From positions 106,455,160 to 106,519,159 of the forward strand of contig NC_062219.1 of assembly GCF_902686445.1 (NCBI RefSeq): a stretch of DNA of 64,000 nucleotides, written 5' to 3'. This DNA is from Sciurus carolinensis (lineage: Eukaryota; Chordata; Mammalia; Rodentia; Sciuridae). Both the position numbers and the translations under genes were made by a program. The notes beneath the pieces were generated by a model. The model had not been told where the DNA came from and did no database searches. It saw nothing but the letters and a program-made list of their open reading frames with translations. Shown here one piece after another: positions 49,895 to 60,929 of the stretch; position 1 is the stretch's first letter; the number at the start of each line of letters is the position of its first letter.

Positions 49895-49995
49895 CTGATT
49901 ATGTAGGATCTAGGAATATGAATCTGAGCAAGCATCCTGGATGTGGTTGACGCAGTTTCTCTACAGATCTTGTTTTGAGAAACACTGCACTGTAC
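49895..49995 (+). repeat. MER5-type DNA transposon relic
   Basis: gttgacgcagtttctctaca...ttttgagaaacactgcactg resembles the terminal part of MER5A. It lies 330 bp before the first coding exon of the CRISP-like gene. Confidence 0.5.
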
Positions 49996-50327
49996 AGGCA
50001 CAATTGAGATCAGAGTTTATTAAGATCATGTGAATCAAATGCTAAAAAAAATAGTTAAGCTGTGAAGGATTATTTCCTTTTTCTGTTTTTATCTAAGTGG
50101 TAAATGCCAAAATAGCATTAAAAATAATAAGTCAGTCTACTCCTCAGTAAAGAATCATAAGGTGTGTTGATTATAGGGAGTTAGGAGGTTAAAATAAATG
50201 ATTAATGTACTGCCTGAAAAAAGAGTATTGTCACAGTTTATTCCTGGGAGATGACAGTTCAGCATTACTCTTTTGAAGGTGTGCAAAATAATAAGCATTT
50301 AATGAAACAGACTTTTGCTCTTTTAAG

Positions 50328-50388
50328 GATGTATCTGCTCCATTTGCTATTGTGTCTGGACTCTGTTCTTCATCGCTCCATGCAACAG
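50328..50388 (+). CDS. Cysteine-poor CRISP-like exon 1 (start codon, signal peptide)
   Basis: Acceptor cttttaag, ATG at 50329, donor gtagga after 50388. It encodes 20 residues with a leucine-rich hydrophobic core (YLLHLLLCL). It ends in phase 0 like the matching exon next door. An alternative acceptor (gaaacag, ending at 50310) would only lengthen the untranslated leader. Confidence 0.7.
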
Positions 50389-53300
50389 GTAGGAGCTGGG
50401 AACACAGCACAGAAAAGCAGGCTGAAACTGTCTTTGCACATAGTCTCCTGAACTCATGGGAAGCCCTGCAAATGTTTTGCTCTATATTAATCCTGACAGA
50501 ATCGTTTATTAATCTGTGAAGGAAAACAAGAAAAAGACCATAAGGAATGAAAGTAGGATAAAAGCATACATATTAATATTTATTTTTTCCTTCCCCTTTC
50601 TTCTCCCCACCCCCTGCTCCCTCACCTCTATTGATCTTTTTTGCTGTTTACCCATAGTTATTTTTTAATTAATTTCTTGTGGATGTAGTAATTACATTTA
50701 AAAGCAACAAGGAAGATGACCCAGCAAGTTAATAAATAGAGTACCAAGTAGTACTAGGTTTTAAACTAAGTATTCAGAATTTCTCACTGAAATGAATAGT
50801 ATTACTTTGTGGTTTATACTTCATTTTTAGCAAGCACATTCCTATTTGGTTAGCTTGATAATTTAAAAATATCAATTTCAAAATGTTACACATATGCAGT
50901 GGAATATTATTAAACCTTTAAAAAAGATAGGAAATTCTGCATTTTATGATAACGCGGAGAAGCCTAAAGGACATTATGCTAAGTGAAATAAGCCAGACAG
51001 GGGGGGAAAAATACATATTTACTCCATCTTACTTACATGTGAAATCTAAAATCATCAAACTCACAGGAGTAGCAAAATGATGGTTGACAGGGGAGGGTGA
51101 ATTGGGAGGTACAGGTTGAAGTTTACAAAGTTTCAATTAACAACCCCAAGCAGTCCTAGAAACTAAGTTCAACATGGGGCTGTCATCAACCATATTGCAT
51201 TGTATGCTGGAAGTCTGTCAAGAGGATTAGATCATAAGTGTTTGTTTGAGGGGGCTGGGGAGGAAGGAAGGAAGGAAAGCACAGTTATGTGAGGTGATTG
51301 GCATATTAGTTACTTCGTGGTAATTGTTCAACAATGGATACATAAAGCAAAACATCAAATTATATACCTCAAATATATACAATTTCTATTTGTCAACTGT
51401 ACCTCAATAGGGCAAGAGGGGAAAGAAAAAAAGAAAATGCTTATCTTTGGGGGATAGCCACAGAAGCCTCCTGGGTGAGCCCAGAGGACAGCACCGCATT
51501 ACCAGATTGGAGCCGTGTGTTCATCCTTGTGTATCTCTCACTTAGGCTGACGCTTCATTGTCTGACTTCATCACTGAAAATGAAGAGGTACAAAATATAA
51601 TCCTTGGTCTTCACAATGAATCAAGATCATCAGCAATACCATCGGTAAGTAAGGTGCTGAAAAGGTAAGATCAACACACACACACACACAAAAAGTCTAA
51701 AATCTTTCACCACAGCTTTCTCTCAACCAAGAAGCAATGTTTTCAGCTTATTGGTAACTACTGCATGAGATTTCCCACAAATTTCAGCGACATTCTATGA
51801 CTGTACTTACCTAGAACACTCTCACCAAGCCTTCCATAAGCCACTCTGTCCTTTTGAAATATTTCACTTTTTTTCCACCTCTCCTCACTTTGTTTGAAAA
51901 AAATCGTACTGGTCTTTGGAAGGTCATCTAAAATGTTCTTTTTTACATGAATGCTCTCATAATACTGTGAATCAGATGTGATTTATTGGGGGAAGGCAGC
52001 AGGATGGTTAATGCAATTTCTCTCTGAATTCTCCTTTTAAAACCTTAAATTTTCTAATGGCACTTAACTTATTTCTTTTTGTTGTAGTTTTTGGATTACA
52101 TATTATTCATTATTCTTGCTTTGTCTAACACAGTAATGTACTACATATAGTATATACGCTCTAAAAACTTACCAAATACCTTGACCCTCAAGGATTATGT
52201 CTTAGAAGATACAATGACTATAATTTTGAACCCAGAGCTGAATCCATAAGATGCAAACCACTGAGTATCCCAAAATCTGTAGTACATTTAAGAATAGCCA
52301 CTTAACTCTTGATTTACTCTATAAAGAGTAAATATTGTATTCTTGTATTCTTCAGAGCTTCCAAAAACAGTAATATTGAATAAATATGGTGAACACGAAA
52401 GTTATTTAAAGGCAGGTGTCCGGTCTCAGTCTTAGGCCTGTCAATTATCCATTGCATGTTTTTATCCTTTAACTTCAAGGTGGTAATATTTCCTGTGTAG
52501 TGCTGTATGAGAGAAAAGAAAATGATAAAAGGATTTTTAAGTGGAGGTTTCTTAGCATTAAGGGGTACTGATATCCTTTCAGGAGTATTGAGACAAGTTC
52601 TGGTCTTTTTCCTTTTCTCACTATGGCAAAGACCAGTTTGGAAATAAAGATAATAGCACTCTTTATAAATACTACATAGAGGTCTATAAATGACTGTCAT
52701 TAGAGATGGACTAGGAAAAAAATGATTTCCAACCATACAAATAGAATTGTATTTCATAACACCCAAGAAACACTGGTTATGCCAAATTCTGTATATTCCC
52801 ATATATTTCTATATTTGGTTCCAGAATAAAAAATTGTCAAGAGGTTGTGCACAATGAACTACATAGAGAACTGCCCACTTCCTGTGCAAACATAAGTTCT
52901 CTGAGTGTGGAGGGTAATGAAAGCAGCCTCATGCTCAGGAGAGGAGGCACAGAGATGGATTGGATGAGCTCAAATTCTAATTCCAACACAGACTAACAAT
53001 GTGTTCAGGGAAAGTTTCTTGGTTGTCTGATATTAGTTTCCTTATTTAAAAAAAATTTTTTTTTAAAAATGCCTATCTTGTTAAGTGGTCAGGCAGATTA
53101 AGTGAGAGAATACAGGGAAAGTATTTATCAGACAATACAGTTAAAAGTACTCAAAAAACTGTCATACTGTTCTTACATTTTAATCTCACATGCTACTGGT
53201 TGTCATTTCATCTTAAAAATCTTCCTTAAAAAATTACAAAAGTCACTTTATATAGATGGGCAGAGTCCCATAGCATCTGTAATTGGGAATTTTGGGAAAT

Positions 53301-54821
53301 ATCCCTGAACAGAGAAGTTGCTTCTACAATCAATGCCTTAAAAAAAAAAAAAAAACCTTTGGTATTGTTTGCCTAGCATGTGCAAGGGCCTGGGTTTGAT
53401 TTCCATAACAACCAAAAATAAATAAAAAAATAAAAACAAAAGAGAGAGAATCTAGAGACAATGCTGAATCAAAGCAGGATAATACCTATATAGACTCACA
53501 ATATATAGAAAAATTGTGCCCAGTGCCTAATGATTATAAAGGCAAGAATTTTTTAACTTCTGATCTGCCCCATGGGCTTTTATGCTGGAGTCTTTAGGAA
53601 GTTTAATCTATAAGTTCATGAATTTTTTGATAGTGTGTGGAGAATATTGCAGATAGAAATGCTTCATATTTTCTCATGAAAAGATATATATCTTTCATCA
53701 GATTCTTAAAAGGTATTACGGTCTAAAAGAGGTTAGGAATCTCTGACCTAGCCTTCCATGTCCTACAAATTGCCCCACCTCACTGGATCAGTATGAACCC
53801 GTGAGAAACAAAAAATTATGTTAGCATTCCTTGGAACACCATACTTACTCTCTAGTATTAAGTGAGCAAAATATATCCAAATTTATTTATTCTGCTACCT
53901 AAAGGCTTTAAACAGAGTTGGGGTATTGAATATATACATAAAATAGGCAACAATACCAAGGGGTGATGATTAAATATTAAAATTGAAGGATACTGAAAAA
54001 GAGGTTACAGCAAGAAAGGGGGAATGAAGGAGTTAGGAAGCCATTAAAGGAGATGAAAATTGCAGTGGCCGATGAGGAGTGCATGGGAATAGCTTTTAGC
54101 CAAGACAGTGATGGAAAGGCAGTAGGAGTAAAGGTCAACCAAAACCAAAAGTCACTGAGAAAAAGAAGTGATTCTAATCTAACTTGACTGTAGAAGACAC
54201 ATCCAAGAGGTAGTTATATGTAAAGATCTGATGAGGAAAAAATGATCCAGATTTTGGAAAGTTTAAAGAATAACTAGCAGAATTTTATGAACCCAGAACT
54301 TTAAGGGAAAAAAAACACCACCAGGGAATAATTCCTGAGAAATGAATGGAGTAAATAAGAATCTTATTTGTCAGGAGTGTGTATTATTTCTTTGGCAAAT
54401 AATCTGTATGAATAACATTTCTGTATTTCACTGAGGAATGGAGTTGTGAAGCCGTTACCACTGTTCAAAGTGTAGCAGATACATATAAGATGGCAGACAG
54501 TTATCCAGATCAAAGTGAAGTGGATGGTAAGTCATAGAACTTTCCCAAAAGTTGTGTGCTATAGATCACTAGCCACGCCTTGAGAAAAAAAGCCTCCTGA
54601 AGGGATCCTGTAGCTCTCTATCATTTCTGCACACATCCAGAAGTAAGCCGATACTCAGAGAAGCTGGATCCGTCACTTGGTGTCCTTCAAAAGCGTGGCA
54701 AACACTGTCTGTTGTTTCTCTGTGAACATTAAGGTGTTGTCACCTTGTCTTTCCCCTGGGGTTCATTGCCTTGAAATAATCAGCTTTCAGAGGATTAAAT
54801 CACCATCTATTCAAAAAGCAA

Positions 54822-54857
<36 letters not shown>

Positions 54858-56003
54858 CATGGGATTTGAACTCTTATTTTTTCTCTCTTTCAGCTTCAAA
54901 TTCTTTAAAGTAATACTGAGTTGTTCTTAAACTTTCCAAAATACTATTCTCTACCTTTATGTTTGATCACATCTGAACCTTGTGCCATCAATAAGTACTC
55001 CAGACTTTCCTACCTTCAATATCTCCCTTTTTGCAAATTTCTCCTGCTCCATCTACAAATAGACAAAAAAAAAAAAAAAAATCCTGATAATTCAGCATTT
55101 ACCAGATTTTCTTTGCTGGGTGTCTGCCTCCATACTGTTCATTCACATCTTGTTTCTGCTTTCTCACTTCTATCAGTATCTTAATATTAATGTTTATAAA
55201 TGTTTTGATATAAGAAACACACAATAGTTCTTTTTTGGGAGGATGACTTGAAAATTCAACAGGAAGGAAAAATGAAAAAATAGGAAGATTTCTCATACAA
55301 TCTGGGTCAAACATTGGATATTTATCTATAACCTTTCTCTGGTTGGACATTTTCTAAGTTATTTATGTTTTCCCAAAGACCATCTTTTCTGGAAAAAAAT
55401 ATCCATACATATGCCTCAAATATTTTCTGGATTTTAAATAAAGAATGTTCTGAAGTTTCAAATCTAAAAGTTCTTGCAGCCTTCTATTTTCATTACTTAC
55501 TGCAAATTGCCTTGAAAAGGATAAATTCCATCAATGCATCCATTTAGTTATCATACTTTGTGATCCAAAAGAGAAAAAACCTACTTAAGAATCCTAATTA
55601 GCTCTTGGGAGTTATTTTTATGATCTGAAAGAATTATTTTCCATTAGCGTAAAATGTGAGAATGCGAAATGAAAGGCAGACAACAGTGCATAGCAAGGCC
55701 AAGGAATGACCAGCCACATCATTATCACTAGAATAATTGCCTAGGAACTAAATCATTCAACTGGACTCGTCTTTTATTCAGATGAACCATACGGTGAAAA
55801 CGTATTTCAATCACCTAATGCTATCTCCTGGGAATCTGTCATCTTTGATTGGATATTACAGGATGCTATATTCCTTTCTGATACTGGAGCCGTTTCATCA
55901 GAAGCCCTATTTCAGTCTTGCATCCAGGTATGAAGGAAGGAATTCAGTAATCATTGAATTCTCCATCCTTAACAATCAGATCATCTTTGCTTCCACTTCA
56001 ACC

Positions 56004-56076
<73 letters not shown>

Positions 56077-59000
56077 TCACACACTAGAGAATATCACTTC
56101 TTTTAACAAGTTTTTTCTTTACATTTAAAAGATCTTTGGAATGCCTAGCAACAGACATCTGTAATCATCATCACTTCTTTCTGATCTAAAGTAAGTGTAT
56201 CACTTTTGAGAACATAATAATTCTAGACATTAAAGTGACTAGAATTAGAAACTGAGGAAAAGGTCGCATTTGTCTTGCCTTTATAAACCATGTAAACTTC
56301 TCCATTTAGTTGACAGTCTCCATCTACATCCCCTCCTGCCCCCTATTTTGCTAGGCACACACTTCCTGAGCCTCTGCTGTATATACACCATGTACTGTGT
56401 GCTTTCTAGTATGTTAAATTACACAAATATATTAACCTGTGTGAAAATTAGAATTCTCACGTATGAGGCAAGGAAACTGAGGTTCAGAGAAACTTAAATA
56501 ATTTCATTAAGGGCACAGAAACAGTATGCAGCAGAGATCTTTAGATATAGGATTACGCTGTTTACACAGTTACCTCTTGTGAGACCACTATTCCGATTAT
56601 CACCTCTTATCCTAAAGAGTTCCCTCCTATGCCTCTCCACTATAAAACTTTTTGCCTGATTGAATACCCTAAATTATGATAACTTTTTAACCTCTTCCTA
56701 CAATTGAAACCTTATTCATGACGGTGAGAGTAAGGAATTCTATAGCTATATTCATAAAAATAATTTAATCAAAGATATTAAATAGAAATTTGCTAAATGA
56801 TGTTTGCATTTTAGGATTTGCTTTCAAAATCTTAAATACAAAAGCGTAAAATGTCAATACACAAATATCTGGCTTGGAAGAATGGAAAATAGAAAAAAAA
56901 GGAGAGGGAAGAAAGGGAAGATTTTGTAACTGACATTTTACAAGTGCCCCTAAACAGTGCCTTCTCCAATAACAGATGATGTGGTGTGCTTGTACAGGCA
57001 ACTCCATGAGAATGGAACCAAATTAATATTACCAATCTATGAGTATGGCCCTTTTCTCACTGCACCGGGAGGTTTGTGTGTAAAAAACAAGGAAGAAAAT
57101 GGCGGGGAGGGGTGGCGGAGAGCAAGAATTTATAATGTCAGGTCTAGAAATTTCCTCCATTTAACTTTTTGATAACTTCCTATCTTGCATTGTCCAGCAG
57201 AAATGAGATGGTAGGAAAAAAAGCAATACAGAAGAAAAATCTTCTATATTGAAAAAGCCATAGGAAGGAAATTAACCACTGGGCTTTCTAAAGGCAGCGA
57301 AGCCACTCAGAAGACAACAAAGAAAATAGAATGGATTACTGGTGAAGCTTTAGTGGGGCCATAATTAGATGAAGGCTTCAAGACAATGTGGCCAATATGT
57401 GTAACCTAATGTATTTATCTTCAGGAGATTCCATATAACAGTCATGAGATTGAATATGGTGTTGCTCACAGTCCCAAAGATGAATACTTTCATGCCCCTC
57501 ATTATGGCTCATTGTACGTATGATTTATTTCATATTAATCCTTCATATCTCTTTACTTAAAGTCAATGCTTGCTTCTTCTTCATTTGCATTTTTTGCTAT
57601 GGGAAGTGATGAAATGTTATATTTCATAATGTAAAGTCAGATTTTAAAACAGGAGAAGAGCAAGAAGAAGATGAGAAAGAATTCTGAATCAAAAGCACAA
57701 GCACTACACAGAAGCAAAATTAAAATTTCAGAATTTTGGAATTCTAGGCTCTAGGATATAATTTTTAAATTACTAATTTTAGATAACATCTGTAAATGGG
57801 TTCTCTTCTGGAGAATACATGTCGATATATTCTAGAAAGAACAAAGAGCTTCCTTTCAGACTCATTTCTTGTCAAGGGTTGTGTTCCACTCACTTTCTCT
57901 GAAGTTAGGATCCTGATAAAACCCCCAAGAAATTCTGGAACAAACCAGCCTTTTGGAATGATGGATATTATTGAAATCATCAAAAGATCAAATCACAGGG
58001 TCTAGAAAAGAGCAAATAATTATAAAACAATTCCTTGGGTCTGGAAGACCCTTCCAAAGTCTGATTTATTTCAATGATCATGCCAATATCACATCTGTCC
58101 TTGAAATATTCCCCATAAACTTGAATGAGCAAACATACAAGAAATTGCTACACCCACTAAGAGAGAGAAGTCATGAAACCATAAAAACCATTTTGAAAAC
58201 TTTCTCTGATTCTAATGTTTAAAATAGATCAAGGTAATGTCTTGCCTCATGACCATTGTAATGATGCTGATTAAAACTATAGCAAGGGTAGGGGATATTG
58301 CTCAGTGGCAGAGCACGTCCCTAGCATGCCCAAAGCCATGGATACAATCCCAGTGCCAGAAAAGAAAAAAGAATAAACAAAACATGAAAACAAGGACAGA
58401 GAAAGTCCAGGTATAGGGATGAACTGGATAATTATTTTGCCATGGACCCTTAAACACATATAAGTTTTTTTGAGTAAAAGTACATGTTTAGAATTAAAAT
58501 GTTAAACAGTCAAAGGAAGAATAAAATCTTGGAACAGCAGAGAAACATTGAGAATGTGAAATCTATAAAAGAGAAAAGCAGCTAGAGACAATATTAAAAG
58601 ATTGTTTACCTCATGAAATAGTCTCATATTAATTGTCAATTCCTCAATGTGAAATTGAGGATTTTATCAAGCAATGTTCATATTAGTTAGAGTTGCCAGA
58701 AATGGCAAACAGCCTCAAGTGATGACTGTTTTTCCATATTTGCCAATTCAATCATTATTGTGCCAGTTTCAAAATCTTAGTCGACACTTTTTATTGGATA
58801 AAACTGTAATGTGCATTACCATTATAACCACTTATGTTATTTTAGAATATACTTACACACAAACAATTCTATGCTAATACCATAAAGGAAAATCAGAATC
58901 ATAAATAGGTTAGCAAAACAAAAATGTAAAAATATTTATAAAAGCAGTATATTGGTAATTCTTTATAGGGGCCATTCGTTCACTTTAAAAAAAAAAAAAA

Positions 59001-60889
59001 AACAGACCAGATGGGTGTGAAATATAAACTGCAGCACATGAATCTAGCCTTAAAATTATCCTAAGGATTAAATAATAAATAAAAATATCTGGAGGCTATC
59101 ATGCTCAGGGAAATAAGCCAATCACCGAAAACCAAAGGTTGAATGTTCTCTCTGATAAAAGGATGCTAACACACAAGGGAGAGGTAAAGGGAAGAATAGA
59201 AATTTGTGGATTAGACAAAGGTGAATGAAGGGAAGGGAGAGATGGGAGTAGGAAAGACAGTAGAATGAATCGGACATTACTTTCTATGTTCATATATGAA
59301 TACATGACCAGTGTCACTCCATATCATGTACAACCACAAAAATGGGATCCTAATTACAATAAGTTATATACCCTAATTACAATAAGTTATATGTATAATA
59401 CCTGAAAATATAGTGTCAGGTATATCTAAAAAGAACAAATAAAACAAGAAAACCTAAAAAAAAAGAAAAGAGAAATACACAAATAAAAACATAGTAACTT
59501 TGTCTTTGTGATCCAAGGTTGTAAAGCCACATTCATGTGCCACCTAAAACCCTCTCAACTGCCACACTCTGGTCTCTGTTTTCCAGTCCTCAGACATCCT
59601 CGTACCTCATCTATTCTTTAAACATGAAAGACATGAAGAAACAAATGAATTCAAGAAGAGGGTCTGAGAAAGCCTAGGACAAGTTGCCCACTTTTGCAGT
59701 AGAGGAATATAAGGAATAAGAGTTGGAGTTCTCTAGCCTTTTAGTTTCACATGAATTTAATTAATTTTGGAACGCTTTTGTACCAAGTGTGAGGGTTCTG
59801 TGAGGTCATATGTTTCAAACTCTTCTACCCTTCAATCAGAACTTTTTTCTGCTGCTTGTATTTCTTTTCTTGTAACTGCTCAGATCTTAGATCGCATGAA
59901 AAACTTGAGTCAAGGTTTAATATAAAATTCTTATTTTAATGTAAGAATTTAATCTCCATGGTGCTTTTGTCTTGTAACACCAGTTAATATCTATATGAAA
60001 ATTATTATTTTAATTTTTGTTTTATTGCTGTACAGAGGAAGCAAGCCAGATTCAATCTTCACACCCCATGATGAAGGCTATGAGAGTGGTCCTTGCCTGA
60101 CTGATTACAGCCACGGTTTGCGCTGTAAGTCTGGGATGAAAAAAGTCACCTTCTCCTTCCCTACATATTACTATATAACACTATTAAACTGGATGTACTG
60201 GTGCATAGCTGTGATCCTAGCTACTCAGGAGGCAGAGGCAAGGAAACCACAAGTTCAAGGCCAGACTGGGCAACTTAGCAAGATCCTATGTCAAAATAAA
60301 AAGGACTGAGGATGTAGCTCAGTGGTAGCCCACTCCTGGATTCAATCTCCAGTGTAAATAAATAGTAAACAAATGAAATAAACACTATCAAGAAAACTGG
60401 AAGTTAGAAACAGAGATGAGATATAAAGGGTTTCATATTTACTAATATGTGTATATTTTAAAAAGTGTTAGTATATATAGAGGTACAGATAATAGATGTA
60501 CACATATTGATAATAACAAAGGCATCTTGTCCCCTAGATGTTTACATGGATAAGTAAATTAATATTACAGAGATAAGCAGATCACTAAGTAGAAAATAAA
60601 TATTTAAATCTTACCAATGAAATACCAGAAAATTAGAAATATTTTCTCAATGGATTACATAACTTCACATCATGTAGGTATTTTTAAAGGTTTTTTATTT
60701 TTGTTTGTGGGTTTGATTTATTTTCTCCCAATCTAAAAATACTGTGATCATGAAGGTGAGTAGTTATTTCTTGGTATATTTTTTAAGGTTAAAATATCCT
60801 CATTTTAAAAAAGGAGAGGTAGTGGGTAGGGGGTAATTCAGTGGTAGAACGTGTACTTAGCATGCGTGAGGCCCTGGGTCAATCTCCCA

Positions 60890-60929
<40 letters not shown>

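Noticed and set aside
25776..50300. Search for beta-defensin exons (C-x6-C-x4-C...CC), expected near CRISP1 in mammals
   Set aside because: None seen; the defensin cluster probably lies outside the window.
52314..52802. 162-codon minus-strand frame in intron 2 of the CRISP-like gene
   Set aside because: Length is notable, but the composition and lack of domain or flanking signals suggest chance.
55782..56087. 101-codon frame with MNHTVKTYF start
   Set aside because: A shadow of CRISP-like exon 4 in another frame, running into the CA/GA repeat.
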